NCBI GenBank assembly: GCA_902624015.1
Contig: CACNVV010000003.1
Location: forward strand, 40,001 to 81,277
Direction: 5' to 3'
Source: an uncultured Pelagibacteraceae bacterium
Lineage (GTDB): Bacteria > Pseudomonadota > Alphaproteobacteria > Pelagibacterales > Pelagibacteraceae
Length of the DNA stretch: 41,277 bases
Under the pieces are notes generated by a model. That model did not search any database, was not told the DNA's origin, and was given only the letters and a program-made list of their open reading frames with translations. Below, piece after piece: positions 19,183-28,104 of the stretch. The position numbers and the translations under genes are program-made. Each line of letters starts with the position of its first letter. Within the stretch, counting starts at the first letter, position 1.

Positions 19183-20016
19183 TTATTTATTTTGTCTCAA
19201 ACTATCAGCTTCAAAAACACCTAGAACGTGAAAATCCTCACAATGCAGGCCCAGCTCTTCAAGAGATTTTTGAACTTTTGAGTCTTCAATATGTCCATCT
19301 AAATCACATAAGAAAAAATAAGAATCGAAACTATTTTTTTCTGGATAACTTTGTAGTTTAGTTAAATTTACACCATTAATAGCAAAACCTCCTAGTGATT
19401 GATAGAGAGCAGCTGGCTTACTTTTCAGTTTAAATAAAAAAGAGGTTATATAAGTTTTGTCTTTAAATTCTGGTTGAGAAATATTTTTTCCCATAACTAA
19501 AAACCTTGTCAAATTTCCACTTTCGTTTTCTATATTTTTTTTAATTACTTCCAAGCCATAAATTTCAGCACTTAATGAGGATGCTATGGCTGATTGCTTA
19601 ATATCTTTTGTTTTAGAAATCATTTCAGCAGATCCAGCAGTATCTGCTCTAATATGTTCTGCTAATTTATTTTCTTTTATAAATTTTGAACACTGAGACA
19701 ATCCTTGAGCATGTGAGTATACTTCTTTGATATCTTTTAATTTAGCACCAGGTTGTCCTAATAAGTTGTGTTCAATTTTTTGAAAATGTTCTTTATAAAT
19801 ATTTAGCCTATGTTTAAATATTAAATATTCAATTCCAATATTACCAGTAATTCTATTTGACTCTGGAATTATAATTCTGCTATCTGTCTCTTCGGATGCT
19901 TTGTTAAAACAATCGTCAAAAGTTTTACAGGGTAATATTTCTGCTTTGGGATCAATAGAAAGCGCTGCTAAATGAGAATATGCACCAAAGGTTCCCTGAA
20001 AATAAATTTTACTCAT
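19183..20016 (-). CDS. pheA: Prephenate dehydratase
   Basis: The enzyme converts prephenate to phenylpyruvate for phenylalanine. The 277-residue protein, from the ATG at 20016, is monofunctional with no chorismate mutase domain. It opens with YFQGTFGAYSHLAA, has the two-lobed catalytic domain to about 185 with the conserved TRF (in GNLTRFLV), and a C-terminal ACT domain (about 193-270) with the KPAALYQSLGGFAINGVNLTKLQS phenylalanine-binding pattern, so feedback inhibition is expected. A TTG one codon upstream is a less likely start. The start overlaps the kdsB stop by one base (TGATG). Confidence 0.95.
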   Translation of the reverse strand: MSKIYFQGTFGAYSHLAALSIDPKAEILPCKTFDDCFNKASEETDSRIIIPESNRITGNIGIEYLIFKHRLNIYKEHFQKIEHNLLGQPGAKLKDIKEVYSHAQGLSQCSKFIKENKLAEHIRADTAGSAEMISKTKDIKQSAIASSLSAEIYGLEVIKKNIENESGNLTRFLVMGKNISQPEFKDKTYITSFLFKLKSKPAALYQSLGGFAINGVNLTKLQSYPEKNSFDSYFFLCDLDGHIEDSKVQKSLEELGLHCEDFHVLGVFEADSLRQNK

Positions 20017-20747
20017 CAATTCTTATATTCCATTATTTTTTTTAAGGCTAGATAATCTTCCTCTGTATCTATCCCTATTGGAGATGACTTTGCAAGTGAA
20101 ACATTAATATCAATATTATTATCTAATGCTCTTAATTGCTCTAGTCGATTTTCTATTTCATTTTTGGATTGATTCAAGTGAACAAATTTTTCAAGACAAT
20201 CTCTCGAATAACAATAAATTCCAATATGGTGATAAATATTTTCTGTCTGCTCAGATTTTCTTAAAAAGGATACTGCCTTTGGAAAATGATCACCTTCTAG
20301 GCTGTTTTCAGTGATGACCTTAACAATATTAACATTCTTGAGGTTTTTATTATCTTTTATTTTTGCGGCAAGAGTTCCTAAATTAGAATTATTTTTTACC
20401 ATTTTTTCATTCAAATTTTTTATATCATCAATCTCGATTGCTGGTTCGTCGCCTTGTAAATTCATAATAAAATCAACATCCTTAATATTTGATTTTTTAA
20501 GCGCTTCGTGAATTCTATCTGTACCAGTTTTGTGTTTATTGCTGGTTAAAATAGCATTGAAACCGTTTCCTTTAACATCATCAATTATTTCCTGGTCCTC
20601 TGTAGCCACAATCACATCTCCAATATTGGCATCTTCTGCTTTTTTAGATACATGTGAAATAATTGATAACCCATTTATTTTTAGTAAAGGTTTGCCTGGC
20701 AGCCTAGTAGCAGACATTCTAGAGGGTATAATTATTAAAGTTTTCAT
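20016..20747 (-). CDS. kdsB: 3-deoxy-manno-octulosonate cytidylyltransferase (CMP-KDO synthetase)
   Basis: KdsB activates KDO with CTP for lipid A-core synthesis. The 243-residue protein has the N-terminal nucleotide site IIPSRMSATRLPGKPLL, the metal-binding region NLQGDEPAIE, and KTGTDRIHEAL, all typical. Length is normal. With kdsD in the plus-strand operon it shows KDO-containing LPS is made. It is followed directly by pheA. Confidence 0.96.
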   Translation of the reverse strand: MKTLIIIPSRMSATRLPGKPLLKINGLSIISHVSKKAEDANIGDVIVATEDQEIIDDVKGNGFNAILTSNKHKTGTDRIHEALKKSNIKDVDFIMNLQGDEPAIEIDDIKNLNEKMVKNNSNLGTLAAKIKDNKNLKNVNIVKVITENSLEGDHFPKAVSFLRKSEQTENIYHHIGIYCYSRDCLEKFVHLNQSKNEIENRLEQLRALDNNIDINVSLAKSSPIGIDTEEDYLALKKIMEYKN

Positions 20748-20761
20748 TATATTTTCAAATT

Positions 20762-20791
20762 ATTATACTCATTAAACAACTATAGAGGCAA
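20762..20791 (-). promoter_or_regulatory. Promoter of kdsB-pheA
   Basis: TTGCCT (complement of 20786-20791) and a perfect TATAAT (complement of 20762-20767) are 18 bp apart. The predicted start near 20755 is only about 8 nt before the kdsB ATG, so the message would be nearly leaderless. Confidence 0.55.
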
Positions 20792-20860
20792 ATTTATACA
20801 TTAAATTTTAGCTTTTTTTTAATTTATCATGTTATACGTTCACTACAAAATTTAGAAAAA

Positions 20861-21400
20861 ATGGATTCTTTCGAAATAAATAAAATAGTTGCTGCAGTTT
20901 TAATGGTTGCTCTGCTTGTTATTGGTATTGGAAAATTATCTGATGTTATATTCCATGTAGAGAAACCTGAAACACCTGGTTATTCAGTTGAAGTAGAAAC
21001 TGCAACCACCGTATCCACAACTAGCTCAAGTACGACATCAGACAAAATTGATATATCAGCCTTAATGGCAATGGGAGATATTGCGCATGGAGAAAAAGTT
21101 TTTAAAAAATGTGCTGCTTGTCATTCAATAGTTAAAGGGGGGAAGAATGCTATAGGACCCGCTTTATATAATGTTGTAGGTAGAAAAGTTGGAGGTGTCG
21201 AAGATTATAAATATTCAAAAGCATTAGCTGCATATGATAAGAATTGGACTTTTGAAGAACTGAATGGGTTTTTAATCAAACCTGCTAAATGGATAAAGGG
21301 AACAAAGATGGCATATGCAGGTCTTAGGAAAGAAAAAGATAGAGCCTCTGTAATAAAATATCTAAATGAGAATTCAGACAGCCCTTTGCAACTACCTTAA
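20861..21400 (+). CDS. Membrane-anchored class I c-type cytochrome (CycM-like)
   Basis: The 179-residue protein has an uncleaved-looking N-terminal membrane helix (about 9-30), a Ser/Thr-rich linker (about 45-60) and a class I cytochrome c domain with heme site CAACH (84-88) and probable axial Met150 in GTKMAYAG. This layout matches the alphaproteobacterial membrane-bound cytochrome c552/CycM that carries electrons from the bc1 complex to cytochrome oxidase at the periplasmic face. The GPALYNVVGRKVG and PAKWIKGTKM blocks also resemble mitochondrial cytochrome c. The 3' end overlaps that of convergent argF by 9 bp. Confidence 0.93.
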   Translation: MDSFEINKIVAAVLMVALLVIGIGKLSDVIFHVEKPETPGYSVEVETATTVSTTSSSTTSDKIDISALMAMGDIAHGEKVFKKCAACHSIVKGGKNAIGPALYNVVGRKVGGVEDYKYSKALAAYDKNWTFEELNGFLIKPAKWIKGTKMAYAGLRKEKDRASVIKYLNENSDSPLQLP

Positions 21401-22321
21401 TTTTCCAAAACAATATAATAAAATACTTTTTTGCACATGAACTCTATTAAGTGCTTGTTGCCATACGTGAGATTTTTTTCCCAAGAAAATATCATCACTC
21501 ACTTCGTCTCCTCTAGGCAAACAATGTAAAAAAATGCAATTTTTTTTTGCATAACTCATTAATTTTTTATCAATTTTAAAATTTTTGAACGCTTTTATTT
21601 TTTTCTTCTTATTAACTTTATCATTTAAGGAAATAACTTTATCAGAAAAAATTACATCTGCGTTTGAAACTGCTTTTTTTGCATCATTATAAATATAAAT
21701 TTTTTTATTATTTTTTTTTACCCAAGTTCTAACTTCTTTTCCTGGTTCAAATTTTTTTGGACAACCAATACTTAACCTGAAAGAAAATTTTACCGATGCA
21801 GCTATTAAACTATCCAAAACATTATTTGAGTCACCAATCCAACAAATATTTAATTTTGAAATAGGTTTCTTCAATATTTCCTCAACAGTAAAAACATCTG
21901 ATAAAACCTGAGTTGGATGAGATGAAGGACTTAAACCATTGATGACGGGTATAGATAAATATTTTTCAAAATTTTCAACCTTTTTATCGCTATCAGTTCT
22001 AAGCATAAATCCATCACCATAAGTCGAAAGAATTTTAGCAGTATCAGCAATACTTTCCCCACCTTGACCTAAATGGAGTTCATTAGAACGTAAAGTTAAA
22101 GTACCTCCTCCAAGCTGTTTTATTGCTAAATAAAAACTAATTCTTGTTCTTGAACTCGCCTTTTCAAACATTTGAATCAAAATCTTACCTTTAAGAGGTG
22201 CTCCTTTATCAACTTCAAGAGTGTTTAGTTTTTTTCTTAAACTTTTTCTTTTCTTAGCATCAATAATGATATTTCTTAGATCTTTTGCAGGTATATCTTT
22301 TAAATTAATGAAATGTTTCAT
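21392..22321 (-). CDS. argF: Ornithine carbamoyltransferase
   Basis: ArgF makes citrulline from ornithine and carbamoyl phosphate. The 309-residue protein has the carbamoyl-phosphate motif SSRTR (56-60), HPTQVLSD, and the ornithine-site HCLP near 267. After HCLP most family members have AHRGEEV or similar; here the chain reads HCLPRGDEV, two residues shorter. The rest, including the C-terminal NRVHVQKSILL, is normal. It lies 1 bp downstream of argD in an arginine operon. Confidence 0.95.
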   Translation of the reverse strand: MKHFINLKDIPAKDLRNIIIDAKKRKSLRKKLNTLEVDKGAPLKGKILIQMFEKASSRTRISFYLAIKQLGGGTLTLRSNELHLGQGGESIADTAKILSTYGDGFMLRTDSDKKVENFEKYLSIPVINGLSPSSHPTQVLSDVFTVEEILKKPISKLNICWIGDSNNVLDSLIAASVKFSFRLSIGCPKKFEPGKEVRTWVKKNNKKIYIYNDAKKAVSNADVIFSDKVISLNDKVNKKKKIKAFKNFKIDKKLMSYAKKNCIFLHCLPRGDEVSDDIFLGKKSHVWQQALNRVHVQKSILLYCFGKLR

Positions 22322-22322
22322 A

Positions 22323-23489
22323 TTATTTTATCTTCGAACAGACTTTTTCAATAATTTTTATTGCTAAATCTATTTCATTTTTTTTTACATTTAATGGAGG
22401 TAAAATACGAACAACATTTTCTGCTGCTCGGATGGTCAATAGCTGATTATCCATTAATTTTTTAATAAATTCAGTTTGATCTTTATATAACTGTATACCA
22501 ATCAAAAAACCTCTTCCTCTAATTTGTTTAATTACATTTGGATACTTCTGTTGAATTTTATTTAGTTTAAACAGAAAATATTTTGATAAACTTTTTACAT
22601 TATTTAAAAATTTCTTATTTGATATAATATCCATTACGGTATTTCCAACAGACATGGCTAATGGATTTCCTCCAAATGTTGATCCATGAGTACCTGGTAT
22701 CATACTAGACGCAACTTTTTTATTCATTAAAACTGCTCCAATAGGAAATCCTCCACCTATTCCTTTTGCAATTGGTACAATATCAGGTTTTACTTTAGAT
22801 TTTTCAAAAGCAAAGAAATCACCAGATCTTCCTATTCCACATTGAACTTCGTCAAGAATTAATAATATTTTTTTCTTATTACATAATGTTCTTAATTCTT
22901 TTAAGCACCAATCTGGAATCACTTTAATACCACCCTCACCCATGATTGTTTCAACCATAATTGCTGCCGTATTTTTATTTATTTTTTTTTTTAAAGAATT
23001 GTGATCTCCAAAAACGAAATGATCAAATCCTCCTACTTTTGGTCCAAATCCCTCAGTCATTTTTTTTGATCCACTCGCAAAAATTGCACCTAAAGTTCTT
23101 CCATGAAATGAATTTTTAATGCATAAGACTCTATTTTTATTAGGCTTGCCTATCGAATAATAATATCTTCTGGCGACTTTGATTGCAGCCTCTGTTGCCT
23201 CAGCTCCACTATTTTGAAACATAACATAGTCAGCAAAAGTATTCTTACACAATTTTTTGGCTAACTTTTCTCCCTCAGGAATTTGAAAAGCATTAGAAAC
23301 GTGCCATAACTTTTTTGATTGATTATTTACAGCCTCTACTAATTTAGGGTGTGCATGACCTAGGGAATTGACTGCTATTCCTTGTACAAAATCTAAATAT
23401 TTTTTTTTATCAGTTGAATATAAATAACTTCCTTTGCCGTAATTAAAGGAAATTTTTTTTCTATTATAATTTTTTGTTAAATAGCTCAT
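22323..23489 (-). CDS. argD: Acetylornithine aminotransferase
   Basis: ArgD is a class III PLP aminotransferase that forms N-acetylornithine from the semialdehyde, and in many bacteria also serves the succinyl-DAP step of lysine synthesis. The 388-residue protein has the FQNSGAEATEAAIKVAR motif, SFHGRTLGA, LILDEVQCGIGRSG, and the PLP lysine in IAKGIGGGFPIGA. Length is typical. It is transcribed with argF, divergent from gcrA. Confidence 0.95.
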   Translation of the reverse strand: MSYLTKNYNRKKISFNYGKGSYLYSTDKKKYLDFVQGIAVNSLGHAHPKLVEAVNNQSKKLWHVSNAFQIPEGEKLAKKLCKNTFADYVMFQNSGAEATEAAIKVARRYYYSIGKPNKNRVLCIKNSFHGRTLGAIFASGSKKMTEGFGPKVGGFDHFVFGDHNSLKKKINKNTAAIMVETIMGEGGIKVIPDWCLKELRTLCNKKKILLILDEVQCGIGRSGDFFAFEKSKVKPDIVPIAKGIGGGFPIGAVLMNKKVASSMIPGTHGSTFGGNPLAMSVGNTVMDIISNKKFLNNVKSLSKYFLFKLNKIQQKYPNVIKQIRGRGFLIGIQLYKDQTEFIKKLMDNQLLTIRAAENVVRILPPLNVKKNEIDLAIKIIEKVCSKIK

Positions 23490-23591
23490 AAATTTAGATT
23501 GTTTTTATAAATTTTAATTATTAGATACAAGTTATGATTGAAAATACATTTTAACTATATTTCTTTTATTTTTGTTGATAACTCATGATTT

Positions 23592-23619
23592 TTGATTGTT
23601 TAATTTAATACTATATCAT
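23592..23619 (+). promoter_or_regulatory. Candidate gcrA promoter
   Basis: TTGATT (23592-23597) and TATCAT (23614-23619) are 16 bp apart, about 42 bp before the gcrA ATG. I saw no GANTC methylation site in this intergenic region. Confidence 0.4.
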
Positions 23620-23661
23620 TATATTGTTATATTTAAAAAAATACATACAAGATATTGATAT

Positions 23662-24156
23662 ATGGGCTGGACAGATGAAAAAGTTGCAAAACTAAAAGAA
23701 CTTTGGGGTAAAGGAAGTACTGCAAGTCAAATAGCCGAAATCATTGGTGGCATCAGTCGAAACGCTGTAATCGGAAAAGCACATAGATTGAACTTATCAG
23801 CAAAAATAAAAACAAGAACTGCAACGTCAAACCAAAGTTTTGAAAACTCTTTAGAACAAAAAAGTTTTAAAGGCAGAAAATTAAGAAAAAGTAAATTTAA
23901 ATCATTAATTATTGAGAGGGACTTCGAGCCTGAAAATCCAAAACAATTAGAGCAACTAGATGAAAATTCTTGTAAATGGCCAATAGGTCATCCTAATGAA
24001 AAATCATTTTACTTTTGTGGAAGATCATCATTAAAAGACTTTTCGTATTGTAAACTACATCTACTTTATGCTTACCAACCAAAAGGTAAAAAAGAGGAGG
24101 TGCATGAAAAAGAAGAAGTTGCCGAGTTTATTGAAAAAAAAATTAGTTCAGTTTAA
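23662..24156 (+). CDS. gcrA: GcrA cell cycle regulator
   Basis: GcrA is an alphaproteobacterial sigma-70 cofactor that activates promoters carrying methylated GANTC sites made by the CcrM methylase. The 164-residue protein has the N-terminal DNA-binding helix-turn-helix MGWTDEKVAKLKELW...GGISRNAVIGKAHRL (1-43), a basic linker, and the C-terminal sigma-interacting part with SCKWPIGHP and FCGRSSLKDFSYCKLH. The start is fixed by the family's MGWTDE opening. It stands alone between argD (divergent) and the NDUFA9-like gene (convergent, 25-bp gap). Its presence suggests a CcrM homologue elsewhere on the chromosome. Confidence 0.96.
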   Translation: MGWTDEKVAKLKELWGKGSTASQIAEIIGGISRNAVIGKAHRLNLSAKIKTRTATSNQSFENSLEQKSFKGRKLRKSKFKSLIIERDFEPENPKQLEQLDENSCKWPIGHPNEKSFYFCGRSSLKDFSYCKLHLLYAYQPKGKKEEVHEKEEVAEFIEKKISSV

Positions 24157-24181
24157 TCTAAGAATTAATAGTAAGTAAAAC

Positions 24182-25144
24182 TTAATTTGAAGTATATTTT
24201 TCTGTTGAAAACTGTCCGCCATCTCTCCACATATAACAATATTTTTTTACCTCATCATCAAAGTATCTTAAGCTTGGAGAACCTATATCTGAATTAGTTT
24301 TGTACTTTCCTGATATTACATTGTCGTATTTTAAGAGCCTTAATTGATCTAGAGTAATAATAGGTTTTGGCATAATTTGTAATAATTTTGTAGAAATTTC
24401 AGCCAAAGGTAAAGGAAGTGGTAGCAAAATTCTTTTTTTTGAAATTAGATTTAATAATCTTTGAAGTATTTCTTTAAATGAAATTATTTCAGGTCCTACA
24501 CATTCAATTATTTTGGAATAAATATTTTTTGAAATAACATGATGAATTGTATCTGTTAAGTCTGAACAGTGAATTGGGGTAAACTTTGTGTTTCCATTAT
24601 AATAAATAGGAAATAAAGGAAGCCTGTTAAGCAGAGTCATGAAACTGGTTGTAAAATTATCATCTACTGAATAAACAACTGAAGGTCTCAAAATTGTAGC
24701 TAGTGGAAAGTTTTTTAAAACCTCAACTTCTCCTTGTAGTTTACTTTTGGCATAATTTGAGTCTTTAGCATCATTTATTCCAAGTGCGGATAAATGAATG
24801 AAATGATTTAAATTATATTCTTTAGAAAGTTTTGCTAAAAGTGATGGAAAAACTGTATGTATATTTTTGAATGTATTTCCTTTTTTTTGTTCAAATAAAA
24901 TACCAATTAAGTTTATACAAATATCCGCCTTTTTAAAAAGACTTCTAATCTTCTTCTCATCAAAAATATTTGCCTCAACTATATCAATATAACCAACATT
25001 AGCCTGTGTTTTAATTATATAACTTTTTTGATGAATATTTCTTGTTACGACAGTAACCCTAAAATTATTCTTAGTTAGTTTTCTTATTAAGTTTCTACCA
25101 ATTTGGCCACTACCACCAAAAATTAGACAATTTTTTGCTTTCAT
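24182..25144 (-). CDS. Complex I NDUFA9-subunit family / NAD(P)-dependent epimerase-like protein
   Basis: The 320-residue protein is an atypical short-chain dehydrogenase with the Rossmann motif IFGGSGQIGR (8-17), followed by conserved DICINLIGILFE and HLSALG segments and YAKSKLQGE, the YxxxK pair. This set matches the NDUFA9/YfcH-like group; in mitochondria NDUFA9 is an accessory subunit of complex I, and bacterial homologues are common in alphaproteobacteria. The role in bacteria is not firmly established. The gene is divergent from rnd with only 14 bp between the two start codons. Confidence 0.88.
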   Translation of the reverse strand: MKAKNCLIFGGSGQIGRNLIRKLTKNNFRVTVVTRNIHQKSYIIKTQANVGYIDIVEANIFDEKKIRSLFKKADICINLIGILFEQKKGNTFKNIHTVFPSLLAKLSKEYNLNHFIHLSALGINDAKDSNYAKSKLQGEVEVLKNFPLATILRPSVVYSVDDNFTTSFMTLLNRLPLFPIYYNGNTKFTPIHCSDLTDTIHHVISKNIYSKIIECVGPEIISFKEILQRLLNLISKKRILLPLPLPLAEISTKLLQIMPKPIITLDQLRLLKYDNVISGKYKTNSDIGSPSLRYFDDEVKKYCYMWRDGGQFSTEKYTSN

Positions 25145-25158
25145 ATATATATATTTAA

Positions 25159-25770
25159 ATGAGTAATAAAATTCAGTTACACAAAAATGATCTACCAGAT
25201 GATTTGAATTTAGGCAATATAATAGCTGTTGATGGAGAATTTATGGGTCTTAATGTCAGAAGAGACCCTTTATGCTTAATACAGATATCTTCGGGAAACT
25301 CGGATGCACATATAGTTCAACTCAATAGACAAAATTATAATGCTCCAAATTTAGTCAAAATTTTAAATGATAAGAAAATTACTAAAATTTTTCATTATGG
25401 TAGAGCTGATATAGCATATATTAAATATTACTTAAAAACAGAAACAAACAATATTCTTGATACTAAAATAGCATCTAAATTAGCACGATCTTACTCTGAT
25501 AATCACTCATTAAAAGTTTTAATAAAAGAATTTATAAACATAGATATAAGTAAACAATTTCAAAGTTCAGATTTTGGTGGTGAACTAACTCCTTCTCAAC
25601 TAAAATATTGTGCAAATGATGTAATATATCTTCATAAAATTCATCAAGAATTAGAAAAAATATTAGTTAGAGAAAATAGAATTAAATTATATGAAGATTG
25701 TCTTAAATTTATACAAACTAGAATTGAATTAGATCTAGCTTTATTCAAAGATGATATCTGGTCACATTAA
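25159..25770 (+). CDS. rnd: Ribonuclease D (short form)
   Basis: The 203-residue protein is a DEDDy 3'-5' exoribonuclease: D25 and E27 in AVDGEFMGL, D85 in HYGRADIAYI, and Y152 with D156 in YCANDVIYL. It lacks the C-terminal HRDC domains of E. coli RNase D, as is usual for the short alphaproteobacterial form. It likely trims tRNA or other RNA 3' ends. It opens the long plus-strand run and its stop overlaps the kdsD start by one base. Its upstream space of 14 bp means that the promoter must lie within the neighbouring coding region. Confidence 0.92.
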   Translation: MSNKIQLHKNDLPDDLNLGNIIAVDGEFMGLNVRRDPLCLIQISSGNSDAHIVQLNRQNYNAPNLVKILNDKKITKIFHYGRADIAYIKYYLKTETNNILDTKIASKLARSYSDNHSLKVLIKEFINIDISKQFQSSDFGGELTPSQLKYCANDVIYLHKIHQELEKILVRENRIKLYEDCLKFIQTRIELDLALFKDDIWSH

Positions 25771-26735
25771 TGATTAAAAGAAAATTCATAACTACTGCTA
25801 AAGACGTAATAAATTTAGAAATAAAAGCTCTTCAGAAATTAAAAAAAAATATTAATAATTCTTTCAATGATGCTGTTGTACAAATTGCAAAATGTCAATC
25901 TAAAGTAATATTATGTGGGGTTGGCAAAAGTGGTTTAATTGCATCAAAAATTGCTGCAACTTTAGCATCTGTCGGAACACCTTCTTTCTCTTTATCGGCA
26001 AGTGAAGCTTCTCATGGAGATCTGGGTATGATTTCCAAAAAAGATATTTTAATTCTAATTAGTAACTCGGGCGAAACCAGTGAATTAAAAAATATAATTC
26101 AATTCTCAAAAAGGAATAAAATATTGTTAATTGGAATTGTTTCAAAAAAAGATTCAATACTTTACAAAGCTTCAGATATAAAACTTTTAACGCCTAAGGT
26201 CGATGAAGCAGCTGGAATAGTGCCTACTTCTAGCACAACTGCTCAGCTTGCACTTGGAGATGCTTTAGCAATAGCAAGTATGAAGTATAAAAAGTTTGAT
26301 AAAATGGATTTTAAAAAACTTCATCCAGCAGGAAGTTTGGGCGCTCAACTAAAAACTGTTGAAGAAATTATGATTACTGGAAATAATATACCTTTTGTTG
26401 ATGAAAATGTGATTATGGGTAAAGCTTTAAAAATTTTAAGTGAAAAAAAATTAGGAATTCTAATAGTTAGAAACAAGAAAAAAACTGTTGGAATTATTAC
26501 TGATGGACAAGTTAGAAGATTTAGTCAGAAAAATTCAAATTTTCAAACATTAAAAGTTAAAAAAATAATGACAAAAAACCCTATATCTATAGGCAAAAAT
26601 GAATTAGCCGCTAAAGCGCTTAATTTAATGAATAATAAAAAAATTACCTCTTTAGTTGTTAATACTAAAAAAAAACCATTAATTACTATTGGAGTGATAC
26701 ATGTTCACTCAATTTTACAATCAAATATCTCCTAA
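25770..26735 (+). CDS. kdsD: Arabinose-5-phosphate isomerase (KpsF/GutQ family)
   Basis: KdsD interconverts ribulose 5-phosphate and arabinose 5-phosphate, the first step of KDO synthesis. The 321-residue protein has a SIS sugar-isomerase domain (about 35-185; CGVGKSGLIASKIAATL and the SASEASHGDLGMI segment) and two CBS domains (about 205-320). The length and order are normal. It is followed immediately by lptC, as in other alphaproteobacteria, and pairs functionally with kdsB in this window. Confidence 0.95.
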   Translation: MIKRKFITTAKDVINLEIKALQKLKKNINNSFNDAVVQIAKCQSKVILCGVGKSGLIASKIAATLASVGTPSFSLSASEASHGDLGMISKKDILILISNSGETSELKNIIQFSKRNKILLIGIVSKKDSILYKASDIKLLTPKVDEAAGIVPTSSTTAQLALGDALAIASMKYKKFDKMDFKKLHPAGSLGAQLKTVEEIMITGNNIPFVDENVIMGKALKILSEKKLGILIVRNKKKTVGIITDGQVRRFSQKNSNFQTLKVKKIMTKNPISIGKNELAAKALNLMNNKKITSLVVNTKKKPLITIGVIHVHSILQSNIS

Positions 26736-27320
26736 ATGTTTGATAAAAGAATCGGAATTATTTTTCTAATTTTTGTTTTTATTGCTTCTTTAATATATTT
26801 TTTTAATTTAAACTTTTTTAAAGAAACTAAAAATGTTGAAACCATGAAACAGCAAAGAGTGGAAGATGAAAATATTCCTTATAATTCAAATATTATTAAA
26901 GATGTTAATTATTCAACAAAAGATACTGATGGTAATGAGTATATAATTAATGCTTTATTGGGTGAAATAGATTATGCAAATTCAAATATTATATTTTTAA
27001 CAAATGTAACAGCAACAATTATATTGAATAATTTAGAAAAAATAGAAATTAAATCAGATTACGGTAAATATAACTCAGATAATTATGATACAATATTTTC
27101 AAAAAATGTAACAATCAATTACCTTGAAAATGAAATTGAGAGCGAATATCTTGATTTTTCTTTAGAAAGAAATTCAATGATAATTTCTAGAAATGTAATT
27201 TATAAAAATTTAAAAAATGTTTTAAATGCTGACGTCGTAGAAATCAATATCAAAACGAAAGACACTAAAATATTTATGTATGAAAAAGAAAAAAAAGTAA
27301 ATATCAAAAGTAAAAATTAA
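26736..27320 (+). CDS. lptC: LPS export protein LptC
   Basis: The 194-residue protein has an N-terminal membrane helix (about 7-24) and a periplasmic region with beta-strand repeats typical of the LptC/OstA-like fold. E. coli LptC has about 191 residues. Sequence conservation in this family is low, and the call relies on size, topology and position between kdsD and lptB. It would form the periplasmic bridge linking LptB2FG to LptA. No lptA gene follows: lptB begins 1 bp after this gene ends. Confidence 0.85.
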   Translation: MFDKRIGIIFLIFVFIASLIYFFNLNFFKETKNVETMKQQRVEDENIPYNSNIIKDVNYSTKDTDGNEYIINALLGEIDYANSNIIFLTNVTATIILNNLEKIEIKSDYGKYNSDNYDTIFSKNVTINYLENEIESEYLDFSLERNSMIISRNVIYKNLKNVLNADVVEINIKTKDTKIFMYEKEKKVNIKSKN

Positions 27321-27321
27321 A

Positions 27322-28098
27322 ATGGCTATAATTAAAAAATTTCGAATAAAATCTTATAAAAATTTAAATCCTATTATAGAATTTGAAAATGTATCTCTTT
27401 CTTATGGAAGAAGACAAATATTAGAAAATATAAATTTTCAAATTAATGAAGGTCAAATTTTTGGAATGCTTGGTCCTAATGGTGTAGGAAAATCAACTAT
27501 ATTTAATCTTATAACTGGTCTAATTAATCCAGACAGTGGAAAAATTAAAATAAATGGTGAAAATGTAACTGAATATCCAATCTATTTTAGAACAAAAAAA
27601 TTTAAAGTCGGTTATGTACCACAATACGGTGGTTTTTTTAATGACCTTTCGCTATATGATAATTTAAAAGCAATTAGTGAAATTGTAATAGAAAATAAAA
27701 ATTATAGATCAGAAAGAATAAATTATTTGATTTCTAAATTTGAGTTAGACAATTTAAAAGAAATCAAAGCAAAATTCTTGTCAGGTGGACAGAAGAAAAA
27801 ATTAGTAATTGCTTTATCTTTACTAAGTGATCCAAGGGTTTTACTACTTGACGAATGTTTTGCAGCTTTAGATGTTTTAACAATTAAAATGTTGCAAGAA
27901 ATAATAGTCAATTTGCAACATGAAAATAAGATAACTATATGTATATGCGATCATCAGGCTAGAGATTTGCTTGCATGTGTTGATGTTGCCATGATACTAA
28001 GTAACGGTAAAATTATTGCTCAAGATACACCCTCGAATTTAGTGAAAAATATAAGTGCTAAAAATGCCTATTTCGGTGATAATTTTAAATTTAATTAA
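27322..28098 (+). CDS. lptB: LPS export ABC transporter ATP-binding protein LptB
   Basis: LptB powers LPS extraction with LptF and LptG. The 258-residue ATPase has Walker A GPNGVGKST (51-59), Q-loop PQYGG (100-104), signature LSGGQ (153-157), Walker B LLLDE (174-178) and H211 in the switch. The residue after the catalytic Glu is Cys (C179) where most LptB proteins have Pro. The N-terminus carries about 15 extra residues. Identity as LptB rather than another branched ABC ATPase rests on the lptC context and the YDNLKAI region. Confidence 0.9.
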   Translation: MAIIKKFRIKSYKNLNPIIEFENVSLSYGRRQILENINFQINEGQIFGMLGPNGVGKSTIFNLITGLINPDSGKIKINGENVTEYPIYFRTKKFKVGYVPQYGGFFNDLSLYDNLKAISEIVIENKNYRSERINYLISKFELDNLKEIKAKFLSGGQKKKLVIALSLLSDPRVLLLDECFAALDVLTIKMLQEIIVNLQHENKITICICDHQARDLLACVDVAMILSNGKIIAQDTPSNLVKNISAKNAYFGDNFKFN

Positions 28099-28104
28099 TT
28101 TTAA

